This document shows positions 1 to 8,119 of a stretch of 64,000 nt of DNA, in pieces. The position numbers and the translations under genes were made by a program. Under the pieces are notes generated by a model, which saw only the letters and a list, made by a program, of their open reading frames with translations, was not told where the DNA came from and searched no databases. Every line of letters starts with the position of its first letter. Within the stretch, counting starts at the first letter, position 1. The stretch is from an uncultured Draconibacterium sp. (GTDB taxonomy: Bacteria > Bacteroidota > Bacteroidia > Bacteroidales > Prolixibacteraceae): positions 2,018,501-2,082,500 of the forward strand of contig NZ_OY781365.1 in the NCBI RefSeq assembly GCF_963676815.1, in the 5' to 3' direction.

Positions 1-692
1 CGCTCTGTCGACAGGTTTTGGTAATAATTCGGAAAACGCAAATTTGGAATGTGACTGCACTGCTTAATGGTCTCCAGGCTTTGCTCCACCTCCAGCAGGT
101 AGTTGGTCTCGTCAAGCAGCTTTTCTTCTACCTCCTTAAAATACACATCCGAACCTTTTCCGCGGATATTAAACAGTTTCATGGCCATGGGTTTTACCAT
201 TGCCAGGTCGCTGCTGATGCTCTCCGAAACACCCGGATACTGAATCTTAACGGCCAGGTCTTTTCCGTCTTTGCGGGCTTTGTGTACCTGCCCGATACTG
301 GCCCCATGCACGGCATCGGGGTTAAATTCATCGTAAATTTCAGCCGGTGCTTTACCAAAATATTTCTGAAAGGTTTTTACCACCAGCGCTGCCGACAGCG
401 GCGGAACAGAGAACTGCGAAAGCGAAAACTTCTCGATGTACGCCTCGGGCATAATATTCTTTTCCATGCTCAGCATCTGCGCCACTTTCAGTGCACTTCC
501 CTTCAGGTTTTTCAGTCCGTCGTAAATATCACTGGCATTCGATTCGTTGAGTTTCTCGCGTGCGGCTTCTTCGGTCGAGCTTAACTTATCGCCATAGTAT
601 TTCAGGTAGTTCATCCCCACCTTAGCGCCCGTTTGCACAATTTTGGTGGCACGCTCTATCTTCGATGTCGGTATGCGGTCGATGGTTTTCAT
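1..692 (-). CDS. AarF/ABC1 (UbiB-like) atypical kinase, 3' part outside window
   Basis: About 230 N-terminal residues are present; the gene runs off the left edge. Visible motifs fit the ABC1/ADCK family: a KxGQ-like helix (KVAQMLS, near residue 75) and the nucleotide-loop motif HGASIGQVHKA, followed by AVKIQYPGV containing the invariant lysine. Family members are atypical kinases or ATPases linked to isoprenoid quinone and lipid homeostasis. The start ATG shares one base with the stop of the upstream TetR gene (TAATG), so the two are probably translationally coupled. The true substrate is unknown. Confidence 0.85.
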   Translation of the reverse strand, partial: MKTIDRIPTSKIERATKIVQTGAKVGMNYLKYYGDKLSSTEEAAREKLNESNASDIYDGLKNLKGSALKVAQMLSMEKNIMPEAYIEKFSLSQFSVPPLSAALVVKTFQKYFGKAPAEIYDEFNPDAVHGASIGQVHKARKDGKDLAVKIQYPGVSESISSDLAMVKPMAMKLFNIRGKGSDVYFKEVEEKLLDETNYLLEVEQSLETIKQCSHIPNLRFPNYYQNLSTE

Positions 693-1342
693 TAGTTGCT
701 CATTATTTTTTCTTGGTACAAAAATTTTCCCAGGTCGAAAACCGAGTTAAGCGTTGTAGCATCGAGCAGGGCAAAAGCCGTATTCACCGATTTCTCGATA
801 AAAACATCGGTCTTTTCAAAGTCGGGCGATGTGTCCTCCAGCCAAAACCGTAGTGTAAAAAGCAGCTGTGCCCAGGCCGATTCGCGCAGGCTGCGTGCTT
901 TTACTTTTTCAATTTTTTCGTGAGGCAGCTCAGGTGTTTCTATCCCCAGCCCATCGACATATTCTCCATAGCCTTTTTTTAAAGCCGATAACGACGCCAG
1001 TACTTTTAGTTTGTCTTTGGCATCGTTTAGCGCCAGCAACACATAACTGCGGTTAGCTTTCAGTACCTCGAAAAAGGTATAGTAAAAAGCAATCAGCTTG
1101 TTCTTCGCATCAAAACGCTGGTATTCTTTGTTCTGCGCGAGCAGCTCCATGCTTTGGTCGAAGAACGCTTTAAACACCGCTTTCTCCAGTGCCTCAAACG
1201 ATCCGTAATGTTTATAGAAAGCGGCTTCTTCCAGTTCCAGATCGCGGCAAAAAGCATATACACTTGCCGGACGCAATCCTTTTTCGAGCCGGTGATTCAT
1301 GTATGCCGACATAATTTCGGCTGATGTTTTCTTGTTTTCCAT
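692..1342 (-). CDS. TetR/AcrR-family transcriptional regulator
   Basis: A 216-residue protein with an N-terminal helix-turn-helix (about residues 8-50: ASVYAFCRDLELEEAAFYKHYG), which matches TetR DNA-binding domains, and an all-helical C-terminal ligand or dimer domain. It is the first gene of a two-gene unit with the AarF-type kinase, overlapping it by one base. TetR regulators usually repress their own operon, so it may control the kinase in response to a lipid or quinone-related ligand. That role is inference from position. Confidence 0.8.
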   Translation of the reverse strand: MENKKTSAEIMSAYMNHRLEKGLRPASVYAFCRDLELEEAAFYKHYGSFEALEKAVFKAFFDQSMELLAQNKEYQRFDAKNKLIAFYYTFFEVLKANRSYVLLALNDAKDKLKVLASLSALKKGYGEYVDGLGIETPELPHEKIEKVKARSLRESAWAQLLFTLRFWLEDTSPDFEKTDVFIEKSVNTAFALLDATTLNSVFDLGKFLYQEKIMSN

Positions 1343-1561
1343 ACTCGAAAAACAGCAATTTTGTCGTTTTGTTCAACCATTTGCTTTTATTCTTAAACAA
1401 AAGGATTGTGATCTACTGTCAGAAGGTGATAAAAGCTGGTACGGCGAACAGATTGCTTCGGCCTCCGACCTACCCCTCGTTTGTAACGAGGGGTTAATAT
1501 TTTGTCGTTTGTAACGACGTTGTACAACACGGAGAATTTACCAGATGATGTTGAGAAATAA

Positions 1562-1745
1562 GATTGCTTCTCCCGATTCGTTTTACTCATCGGAATCGCA
1601 ATGACGCACTGATAAACGTTACAAGCCCGCGGACGATTAACTTATTCATCCCGGCATGATTGACTCCCGTCCGCGGTGTTTTGCTCTCTATATTTTCTGT
1701 CATTGCGAGACGATCCGTCAGCTGACGGAAGGAGAAGTAATCTAA
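1562..1745. repeat. Composite intergenic repeat, copy 1
   Basis: The left arm runs GATTGCTTCTCCCGATTCG to CGCAATGAC. A central hairpin follows (CCGCGGACG at 1627-1635 pairs with CGTCCGCGG at 1668-1676, loop containing TTCATCCCGGCA). An inverted right arm beginning GTCATTGCGAGACG then follows, ending near AGTAATCT. The stretch 1343-1561 before it holds only degenerate repeat-like sequence and no convincing gene. Confidence 0.8.
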
Positions 1746-1758
1746 ACTCTACGCTTCG

Positions 1759-1785
1759 TTTGCCAACTTTAATTTTATAAATTTG
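1759..1785 (+). promoter_or_regulatory. Bacteroidota-type promoter for the 69-residue protein
   Basis: TTTG at 1759-1762 and TAAATTTG (consensus TAnnTTTG) at 1778-1785 lie 26 bases before the ATG at 1811. The -33/-7 spacing is slightly short. Confidence 0.45.
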
Positions 1786-1810
1786 AAGTATCAACAGCGC
1801 AAGAACAGTT

Positions 1811-2020
1811 ATGGAAGAAGAAAATAAAAAGCCAACAGAATCGGAAAACACGCCCGAAAAGAAAAAGGAAGAGACGTGGATTGACAAAGCCGAAGCCAAA
1901 ATTGACGAGACCGCCGAAAAGATCCATAAAAGCGAGGCCTACCAAAAAGCCGACAAAAAGCTGGAAGACGCCACCAAAAAGCTCTTCCGCAAAGCCGGGC
2001 GCCTGTGGGGGAAGTTGTGA
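1811..2020 (+). CDS. Small Lys/Glu-rich protein of unknown function
   Basis: A 69-residue, highly charged protein rich in Lys, Glu and Ala, with no signal peptide or membrane segment. The sequence alternates acidic and basic residues in a helix-friendly pattern (EAKIDETAEKIHKSEAYQKA) and ends in a more basic, Trp-containing tail (RKAGRLWGKL). It could be an amphipathic or coiled helix that binds nucleic acid or membrane. I recognise no family. A -7 box upstream and codon use like its neighbours support it being a real gene, lying between two copies of the composite repeat. Confidence 0.6.
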   Translation: MEEENKKPTESENTPEKKKEETWIDKAEAKIDETAEKIHKSEAYQKADKKLEDATKKLFRKAGRLWGKL

Positions 2021-2063
2021 TGCCTCACTGCTCCGCCTATCCCTCGTAGCAAACGAAGGGAGA

Positions 2064-2240
2064 TAAGATTGCTTCTCCCGATTCGTTTTACTCATCGGAA
2101 TCGCAATGACGCGCTGAAAAACGTTAAAAGGCCGCGGACGATTAACTTATTCATCCCGGCATGATTCACTCACGTCCGCGGCTCTTTATTCATGATAATA
2201 CATGTCATTGCGATCCCGATTTATCGGGAGAAGCAACTAC
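2064..2240. repeat. Composite intergenic repeat, copy 2
   Basis: Same architecture as copy 1. The left arm is AGATTGCTTCTCCCGATTCG to CGCAATGACG. The central stem is GCCGCGGACG (2131-2140) with CGTCCGCGGC (2173-2182). The right arm runs from CATTGCGATCCCGATTTATC to GGGAGAAGCAA and contains its own inner hairpin, TCCCGAT/ATCGGGA. Confidence 0.85.
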
Positions 2241-2264
2241 TTCTGATAAATAGAAACAAATACC

Positions 2265-2729
2265 TTAATCCACAGCTTCTTTCATGTGCAGCTCCATACC
2301 GAGTTGCCGCATCATGCCCAGTTCATCAAACAGCTCAAATTCCTCTGCAATTTTACCGTGCTCAACCCGGCAAACGGATATCGCCTGCATTTTAACTTTT
2401 TTACCGCTGGCAGGAAGTCCGTCCAGATCGCCGGTATGCACACAGGTAAACAAAACACGGGTAACTACTTTATCATTGCTGATTATCATATCCTGTATTT
2501 CGTATTGTGCTTCTCCAAAAGCTGCGGCATACATCTCATACATATTTTTGTATTCTTCAATACCCTTACAGCTCCCACCTGGCGATGTATACACCACATT
2601 GGGTGCAAGACACTCATACAGCACAGCGCTGTTACGCTTGTTCCACAACTCATCGTACACGTGCTCAATCAGCTTTTTGTCTCTACGTTCCTGTTCTTTT
2701 AAATGTCTAAACTTTTCGGATTCTAACAT
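2265..2729 (-). CDS. SnoaL-like / ester cyclase family protein (NTF2 fold)
   Basis: A 154-residue cytosolic protein. The core (HVYDELWNKRN, VVYTSPGG, GIEEYKNMYEMYAAAFGEAQYEIQD, then KIAEEFELFDELGMMRQLG) matches SnoaL-like polyketide cyclase/ester cyclase proteins of the NTF2 fold. Family members bind small hydrophobic ligands or act on them; catalytic roles are often unproven. The gene stands alone between repeat-rich intergenic stretches, so context gives no substrate. Confidence 0.75.
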   Translation of the reverse strand: MLESEKFRHLKEQERRDKKLIEHVYDELWNKRNSAVLYECLAPNVVYTSPGGSCKGIEEYKNMYEMYAAAFGEAQYEIQDMIISNDKVVTRVLFTCVHTGDLDGLPASGKKVKMQAISVCRVEHGKIAEEFELFDELGMMRQLGMELHMKEAVD

Positions 2730-3087
2730 GGCTATTTAATTTTTGGTTACGCCGGATTATACGGCTCACCAGGTAAAAAGTTTGTGAGGCAGAAGACTTA
2801 GATTTGATTCTCGGTTGGTAGCAAACAACGAGTAAATAATCATCTATGCCTTTACCGAATTGCTCATGGTCGGCGTCCATACCCGTCAGATTACCCGTCA
2901 TTGCAAGACGATGAAGGAGGCGAAACAATCCAGGGTAATCCATACCAAAAGGTTCGTGCGGCTGGCGGGGCGAAAGTATTGTGTTTAAGCACGCAAAGCT
3001 TCGGGGGTGCGGGAGCCGCCTGATAAATAAAATTCAAACAATTAGCCATTCTGACAGTTGGAATAAGTAGGAACCAAAATTTTTTGT
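2730..3087. repeat. Gene-free stretch with a decayed repeat arm
   Basis: No convincing gene. A degenerate copy of the right arm is visible at about 2897-2931 (GTCATTGCAAGACGATGAAG to GAAACAATCC), together with a GC-rich segment at 2960-3025. Confidence 0.5.
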
Positions 3088-3765
3088 ATGAATTATTTAG
3101 TAAAAATCAACGACATTAAAACAAACGATGAACTGGAAGGAGCCTGGAGTAACGAAGACTTTAAAGCCTTGCTGGCACGGTTTGAGTACCCCGATGCAGC
3201 GCAGTTAAAACCTGCGGAACTGAAAGAATTTCTTTTTCTGGCCATTACCGACTTTGAACCCAATGAGGCAGCCGCCATTTTACTCGATTACAAATGCTCC
3301 GACCGATTAACCGAAGGACAGATCGATAACCTGTCGCACGAAATGCTGCGGACAAAAACCTTTGAGAATTATTCCGAAATCGATCTTCACCACGATCTGT
3401 TCAACATTAACCAGTTGCTGTACAAAGCCTACAACGGCAAGTTTCCGCCGGGCACGGTAAATAGTGTGGAGCTTGAAATAAAGAGCGAAAACGACGATGC
3501 CGGCGAGATGACAAAAGAAACCGCACTGAAAGCACTGAGTTACGGACTGTCGGAAAACAATTTGATTAACCGCCTGCTGAGCGACCAAATTGAAGGACGC
3601 AAAGCTTTTCCCGAAGCTGAAGGGATTGTTTGGGATTTACAGCACAAAGGAAACGATAGTTATGCCTTAACGATTTCAGAAAAATGGCTGAGCAAAACCG
3701 ACATTACCACCCCGGAATACAAGTGTACAGTTGTGCCGTTTGAAGACCCCGAAGAAGCGGGTTAA
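3088..3765 (+). CDS. Conserved hypothetical protein, 225 residues
   Basis: A soluble acidic protein without signal peptide or membrane segment. It begins MNYLVKINDIKTNDELEGAW and looks mostly helical. I recognise no domain. It stands alone between composite repeats. Normal codon use and an uninterrupted frame over 678 bases support it as a gene; the function is unknown. Confidence 0.65.
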   Translation: MNYLVKINDIKTNDELEGAWSNEDFKALLARFEYPDAAQLKPAELKEFLFLAITDFEPNEAAAILLDYKCSDRLTEGQIDNLSHEMLRTKTFENYSEIDLHHDLFNINQLLYKAYNGKFPPGTVNSVELEIKSENDDAGEMTKETALKALSYGLSENNLINRLLSDQIEGRKAFPEAEGIVWDLQHKGNDSYALTISEKWLSKTDITTPEYKCTVVPFEDPEEAG

Positions 3766-3797
3766 TCAGCCGTTCCTCTTTCTGCCCAAGATAGCTG

Positions 3798-3970
3798 AGA
3801 TTGCTTCGTTCCCGAAAAAAGTCGGAACAGGCTGTACCTCCTCGCAATAACGTCAAGATAAACATAGATAAGGCCGCAGACGATCAACTGGTTCATCCCG
3901 GCAGATATCATTTCCGGCCGCGGCCCTTACCCCTTACCAGAATAGCATTGCGAGCGTAGCGACGCAATCT
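3798..3970. repeat. Composite intergenic repeat, copy 3
   Basis: The left arm is AGATTGCTTCGTTCCCGA to CTCGCAATAACG with an inner TTCCCGA/TCGGAA hairpin. The central hairpin at 3871-3925 (GGCCGCAGACG with the GGCCGCGGCC side) keeps GTTCATCCCGGCA in its loop. The right arm is CATTGCGAGCGTAGCGACG ending GCAATCT. The rest of 3766-4072 shows no gene. Confidence 0.8.
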
Positions 3971-4072
3971 CCTGCCCCTCGTTTGCAACAGGAAAAACGG
4001 AATAACCGCGAAAAAACAAACAATTTAATTTTCAACACGTTTTACTTATAAGGACATTAAAACATTAATAAT

Positions 4073-4282
4073 ATGGAGTTTACCGAAAAGATAAAGACAG
4101 AATTAGAAGGAAAAATTAAAGAACTGGAAGACCTTATTGCTGAAAGAGGAGTTGGCTCGAAACAACTTCGAAAAGCACGAAGAACGCAACGCAATGTTAA
4201 TTTTGCCATTATTGTTGGAAGTTTAATTACCGTTGCAGGAGTTGCCGCCTGGGCAATGAGCAGCAGCTCGCGTGAAGATTAA
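4073..4282 (+). CDS. Small coiled-coil plus single-membrane-span protein
   Basis: A 69-residue protein. Residues 1-27 form a charged helix or coiled coil (EKIKTELEGKIKELEDLIAE), followed by a basic patch (KQLRKARRTQR). One membrane span (about 41-62, VNFAIIVGSLITVAGVAAWAM) precedes a short polar tail. The basic patch before the span predicts the coiled coil on the cytoplasmic side. No family is recognised. It lies directly before the 299-bp tandem repeat array. Confidence 0.6.
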   Translation: MEFTEKIKTELEGKIKELEDLIAERGVGSKQLRKARRTQRNVNFAIIVGSLITVAGVAAWAMSSSSRED

Positions 4283-4376
4283 GGGGCAACTGTTGCCCCC
4301 TACGCCAACCCTATCATTTATTAAAACATTCGACATCTGGAATAAATCCCTTTTTGCAAGCGATGAGCAGATAAAA

Positions 4377-5290
4377 GATTGCTTCTCCCCTGCTTTCACA
4401 TGAAGAATACAAAAGGTATTCGCGCGGCAACAGGGGCAAAAGGAGTATAAAAGATTACTTCGGTCGTTCCACTCCCTCGTAATGACATTGCCATTTAGCT
4501 GTAATCCGCCGCGGACCGGAAATACACATGCCCGGACCAACTTTGTCGTGGTCGGCGGCTATCCTACACAGTAATCCCAGTCATTGCGATCCCGATTTAT
4601 CGGGAGAAGCAATCTATGGCATCACCAAATGCCCCTCCTGTTCCACCTTGCAAACAAGGGGTTGAGGAAGGAAATGATTGCTTCTTCCCTGCTTTCACAT
4701 GAAGACCACAAAAGGTATTCGCGCGGCAACAGGGGCAAAAGGAGTATAAAAGATTACTTCGGTCGTTCCACTCCCTCGTAATGACATTGCCATTTAGCTG
4801 TAATCCGCCGCGGACCGGAAATACACATGCCCGGACCAACTTTGTCGTGATCCGCGGCTATCCTACACAGTAATCCCAGTCATTGCGATCCCGATTTATC
4901 GGGAGAAGCAATCTATGGCATCAGCAAATGCCCCCTCCTGTTCCACCTTGCAAACAAGGGGTAGAGGAAGGATATGATTGCTTCTCCCCTGCTTTCACAT
5001 GAAGACCACAAAAGGTATTCGCGCGGCAAAAGGGGCAAAAGGAGTATAAAAGATTACTTCGGTCGTTCCACTCCCTCGTAATGACATTGCCATTTAGATG
5101 TAATCCGCCGCGGACCGGAAATACACATGCCCGGACCAACTTTGTCGTGGTCGGCGGCTATCCTACACAGTAATCTCAGTCATTGCGATCCCGATTTATC
5201 GGGAGAAGCAATCTATGGCATCACCAAATGCCCCTCCTGTTCCACCTTGTAAACAAGGGGTAGAGGAAGGAGAAGATTACTTCTCCCCTG
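4377..5290. repeat. Three tandem ~299-bp repeats plus truncated fourth
   Basis: Units begin with GATTGCTTCTCCCCTGC-like sequence at 4377, 4676 and 4976; a fourth begins at 5275 and diverges after about 20 bases. Periods are 299, 300 and 299 bp with near identity. Each unit holds an inverted arm (GATTGCTTC to CGTAATGAC), a central hairpin (GCCGCGGAC near 4508, 4807 and 5107) and the right arm CATTGCGATCCCGATTTATC to AGCAATC. Short minus-strand reading frames in the units recur only because the DNA repeats. Confidence 0.9.
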
Positions 5291-5467
5291 CTCGAAAACA
5301 TATTGATAATCAGGTGTATTTTCCATAATTTGCATAATCGTTAAAAACCAAAAGCACGATAACACCTCGTAATGCAAGGTTACATCGTCATTTTTTAACA
5401 CGCGCTCCGTCCACATACCACTGCGGTGGTGTGTACACCGGTGTATTTATGCCGGCGATACTAAAAA

Positions 5468-5501
5468 GGCCACCTGCGCCGTGACAAGCTTGCAGATGGC
5501 C
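5468..5501 (+). promoter_or_regulatory. Leader hairpin before the 119-residue gene
   Basis: GGCCACCTGC (5468-5477) pairs with GCAGATGGCC (5492-5501) with one mismatch around a 14-base loop, 36 bases before the ATG at 5538. It could be the terminator-like end of the repeat region or a leader structure; there is no T-run after it. Confidence 0.4.
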
Positions 5502-5537
5502 CGATGTTTAAATTTATCATTTAAAACACTTTGCAAT

Positions 5538-5897
5538 ATGGCAAAAATGAACGAATCGGGAAAGCGCGATTTTGTTTCGCAGATGATTACTATTCTGCAA
5601 CAAAATTCAACGCTGCTTACCGATGCCGGTTTTGATCCGACAGCAAAAATTACTCAGCTCGACACGGAGCTAACTGCTGCCGACGATGCCGAAGGTCGCC
5701 AAATCGAAGCAAAAGCCGCTGCGAAAATTGCTACCCGCGAGGCACAGCAAACGCTAAAAACGGCTTACGACGATGGTTCGGCTACTGTAGAGATCATTGC
5801 GGGTTTTTTGGGCAAAGACCATCCATTGGTTCAGGAGCTCCGGAAACTGCGCAAAAGCAATGGCAGTGCGGTTACACCTCCCGCAATGCCTCAGTAA
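5538..5897 (+). CDS. Conserved small helical protein of unknown function
   Basis: 119 residues from the preferred start MAKMNESGKRDF; an in-frame ATG at 5481 would add 19 residues unlike the rest and would overlap the leader hairpin. The protein is soluble and helical: an N-terminal region (DFVSQMITILQQNSTLLTDA), an Ala-rich middle with many charged residues, and a C-terminal helix (LVQELRKLRK) before a Pro tail. I recognise no named family. It is followed at once by a strong terminator, so it is probably monocistronic. Confidence 0.65.
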   Translation: MAKMNESGKRDFVSQMITILQQNSTLLTDAGFDPTAKITQLDTELTAADDAEGRQIEAKAAAKIATREAQQTLKTAYDDGSATVEIIAGFLGKDHPLVQELRKLRKSNGSAVTPPAMPQ

Positions 5898-5910
5898 TCA
5901 TCCTTTTAGA

Positions 5911-5944
5911 AAGGCCACTTTGTTGTTCAGGGTGGCTTTTTTCT
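5911..5944 (+). terminator. Rho-independent terminator after the 119-residue gene
   Basis: AAGGCCAC pairs with GTGGCTT, with further pairing inward, and is followed by a run of T. It lies 14 bases after the stop codon. Confidence 0.7.
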
Positions 5945-5978
5945 TTCCCGATCCACGAAATTGAGTTACTGCTTTTCT

Positions 5979-6293
5979 CCCCCTTAAAAGTGTAGTTTCC
6001 CCCTGCTTTTTCAGACCGTGCCCCTTGGGGCGAAGTCTGTGCCCCAATCTTTTTGCTTTGTGCCCCTTGGGGACTGTTATGCGCCCCAAGGGGATTGCTT
6101 TGCGAAAACAGGGGCGCGCTTTGTGCCCCATGGGGATCTTTTCATGCCCCTTGGGGATTGCTTTGCGAAAACGGGGGCATGCTTTGCGCCCCTTGGGGAT
6201 TGTTCCGTGCCCCTTGGGGCAAGGCTTGCCAAGACAGGGGATAATCGTGTGCCCCCGGGGGATTGTTCTGTGCCCCTAACTCTTAGTTTCGCT
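5979..6293. repeat. 21-bp-period minisatellite of CCCC(N2)GGGG palindromes
   Basis: C-blocks, or their G-rich variants, recur exactly every 21 bp at 5979, 6000, 6021, 6042, 6063, 6084, 6105, 6126, 6147, 6168, 6189, 6210, 6231, 6252 and 6273. Typical units carry GCCCCTTGGGGATTG; every third or so is GCGAAAACAGGGGC. Several frames on both strands are open through it, as expected for a stop-free repeat of 7 codons. It lies between the terminator of the preceding gene and the convergent gene at 6368-6757. Confidence 0.9.
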
Positions 6294-6367
6294 GAAAGGC
6301 TTGTGGATAAAGGGATAGTGAGCTTTTGCAATAAAATTACGGTACTTAAAACTTCCAAAGGAGGTTA

Positions 6368-6757
6368 TTAAAATTCGTATTTGTCGAACTCATTTACATG
6401 CATTCCTTTTTTGCCCGTAAACGTAATTTCAACATAACGAAGGTGTTCTTTGCCCGAAGCATCTGTTGTTTCAATAATACGGTGGTAAGTTTCGGCCTGT
6501 GGAATAAAAAATCTAAAGGCAGAGGTATAAAGACTAACCAAAGGATTAAACGGAACGCCATACTTAAACTTATCTGCACTGTTCAGCTTCGAAATACTGA
6601 TTAGCTCTATATCCTGCTCGCGGTAGTATTCGCGCAGTAAATGTTCCAGGGATTTTATGGTGGTATAGCGGTTAAAATACTGATAGAGCAGAATTAAAAT
6701 AACCACCCCTGCCATTGACAGGAGTACCAATAATTCTTCGGATTGGAAATAGTCCAT
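6368..6757 (-). CDS. Membrane-anchored hypothetical protein
   Basis: A 129-residue protein with one N-terminal membrane span (about residues 8-28, ELLVLLSMAGVVILILLYQYF) and a soluble C-terminal domain with alternating beta-like segments (HRIIETTDASG, LRYVEITFTG). No family is recognised. It converges on the 21-bp repeat array and is separated by 47 bases from the HNH endonuclease upstream of it on the same strand. Confidence 0.6.
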   Translation of the reverse strand: MDYFQSEELLVLLSMAGVVILILLYQYFNRYTTIKSLEHLLREYYREQDIELISISKLNSADKFKYGVPFNPLVSLYTSAFRFFIPQAETYHRIIETTDASGKEHLRYVEITFTGKKGMHVNEFDKYEF

Positions 6758-6804
6758 TGTGATTTAAATAGATTTCTTGAATTTGGTTTTGCCTTAAATT
6801 TTAC

Positions 6805-7575
6805 TCATCCTAAAAACCGTTCATCCAAATGTTTTTCCAAAAGGAGTAGGCTGGGCAAAAAGCGCTCCGGTCGTTTGATTTCCTTATTGTGATAATCGGA
6901 GAAATATTGTTGAATAAATGCGTCCTTCGATTTCCTAAATTCAGAACATATTAAAATCTTGTAATTTTTATCAATGGCTAAATAACCATTTTCAAATGCC
7001 TTGTCATGTAAATTATTCAAGAGTAATCCATTTTGAGGATTTAATCGGTTCTCCACATCTCTTGCCCAAGGAGCAATATGGCTTGCAATTAAAAAATCCG
7101 TATTTGCAAAACCAGTTATAGTGCAACTGCCCTGATAATTTGCAAGAACGATATCCCGAAAGACTTTTTGATTTACTCTGGTTTTAACCTCTCGTATTTT
7201 CGTTTTCCCTTTAAGATTATCTGTGCCATCAAGAATCTTCTTGTACTTTTCTTCAATGGTAGTATTCTGGATTTCTGCTAAAATCCGTTCACTTTCGAAA
7301 ACAAGTTCTTCCTTGTTCTCGTGAAACTCATCCCAAATGGGTTGAACTTGCTTTATCCCACCCGTTAGTCCTTTCACTCCGCGTTCTTGATGATAAGGAT
7401 CGACACTTGCAAAATTACTCAAGCGCATTGACACTGCACTTGGCGTTCTGCCAATCAATTCTGCGAGACGAATTATATCACCATTGCTGTGATGAAATTT
7501 ACCAAATGGAATTTTCAGATATAAGTTAAATGCTAAGATTAATTCAGCTTTTGACCATGGTTTTCTTTGCGACAT
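6805..7575 (-). CDS. HNH endonuclease (restriction-type)
   Basis: 256 residues. The N-terminal half (WSKAELILAFNLYLKIPFG, then IGRTPSAVSMRLSNFASVDP) is the DNA-binding-like region common in this HNH subfamily. The C-terminal HNH domain reads SHIAPW (His166), NPQNGLLLNNLHDKAFENG (Asn182, His190, Asp191), with all key positions intact. Such proteins cut DNA and are usually found in restriction or other defence loci. No methyltransferase is adjacent. Next to it are two small uncharacterised genes and a vsr remnant, which suggests a defence cassette that has replaced a restriction locus. Confidence 0.85.
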   Translation of the reverse strand: MSQRKPWSKAELILAFNLYLKIPFGKFHHSNGDIIRLAELIGRTPSAVSMRLSNFASVDPYHQERGVKGLTGGIKQVQPIWDEFHENKEELVFESERILAEIQNTTIEEKYKKILDGTDNLKGKTKIREVKTRVNQKVFRDIVLANYQGSCTITGFANTDFLIASHIAPWARDVENRLNPQNGLLLNNLHDKAFENGYLAIDKNYKILICSEFRKSKDAFIQQYFSDYHNKEIKRPERFLPSLLLLEKHLDERFLG

Positions 7576-7625
7576 GTTCGGAATAGTTTCTTAGCATAAA
7601 ACTAATAGAATTTTCATAAAAAAAC

Positions 7626-7817
7626 CTAGTTTTCAACTAATAGAAAGACAAACCTACAGTTCGGCGCCAAACAGATATTTATTTGTTCTTCTGTTTCGCA
7701 TGTGTTAAAACCGTTCACTATCTCAGTTCTTATACCACATTTAGGGCAGGTGGTAGGTTGGTCTGAAACGAGAAATATTTCAAGTTCAGACATACTGAAG
7801 AGATTATGGTCATTCAC
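7626..7817 (-). CDS. Small putative zinc-ribbon protein
   Basis: 63 residues from a GTG start that overlaps the upstream gene's stop by 8 bases; an ATG start at 7793 giving 55 residues (MSELEIFLVS) is also plausible. It carries CPKCG and two further Cys positions (CETEEQINIC, PNC), which suggests a metal-binding ribbon. Its tight overlap with the 85-residue gene points to a two-gene unit. Function unknown. Confidence 0.6.
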   Translation of the reverse strand: MNDHNLFSMSELEIFLVSDQPTTCPKCGIRTEIVNGFNTCETEEQINICLAPNCRFVFLLVEN

Positions 7818-8067
7818 TTGATTGTTTTAACAAAATCAATTCACACCAGTTATGATCTAATTCCACGTTATAAACAGGAAACTGTGGTTTTATCAATCCA
7901 AAGTCATGTGGCACAAAATATAAATCGTCGATTAGCTGACTTCTAAACCACTTTTCAAATTCTTGCAACGATAAATTTCTTGGGTTATCAATCTCCGCTT
8001 CTCTATATAGCTTATAATTTGCAGCATCGCGATACAAATATTCGATAATGATTTTATGCTTTTTCAT
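7810..8067 (-). CDS. Small hypothetical protein, partner of the zinc-ribbon gene
   Basis: 85 residues, soluble, beginning KKHKIIIEYLYRDAANYK and containing WFRSQLIDDLYFVPHDFG. No family is named here with confidence. It is the first gene of a pair, overlapping the next small gene. Pairs of this size next to an orphan HNH nuclease may be accessory, antitoxin or immunity genes, but nothing in the sequence proves that. Confidence 0.6.
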   Translation of the reverse strand: MKKHKIIIEYLYRDAANYKLYREAEIDNPRNLSLQEFEKWFRSQLIDDLYFVPHDFGLIKPQFPVYNVELDHNWCELILLKQSSE

Positions 8068-8119
8068 TCGTCAAAAGAATGAAAGAGATTTATATTAGTC
8101 AACGGACAATAAGTAACAT

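Noticed and set aside
4223..5139. Repeated minus-strand reading frames beginning MVRACVFPVRGGL in each 299-bp unit
   Set aside because: They exist only because the DNA is tandemly repeated; their 3' ends differ at random and cross hairpins. No protein signature or promoter.
4377..5290. CRISPR array
   Set aside because: Units are almost identical throughout, with no unique spacers, no cas genes and a far too long period (299 bp). The same applies to the 182-bp array at 9061-9942.
5213..5416. Small minus-strand gene (MWTERVLKNDD-type) at the end of the 299-bp array
   Set aside because: Its C-terminal half runs into the repeat and the N-terminal half has no recognisable pattern; most likely chance.
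5979..6371. Heptapeptide-repeat protein (plus-strand frame from a GTG at 6018)
   Set aside because: A stop-free 21-bp repeat opens several frames on both strands; there is no ATG, no signal or membrane segment and no promoter. The DNA array is the simpler explanation, though translation is not excluded.
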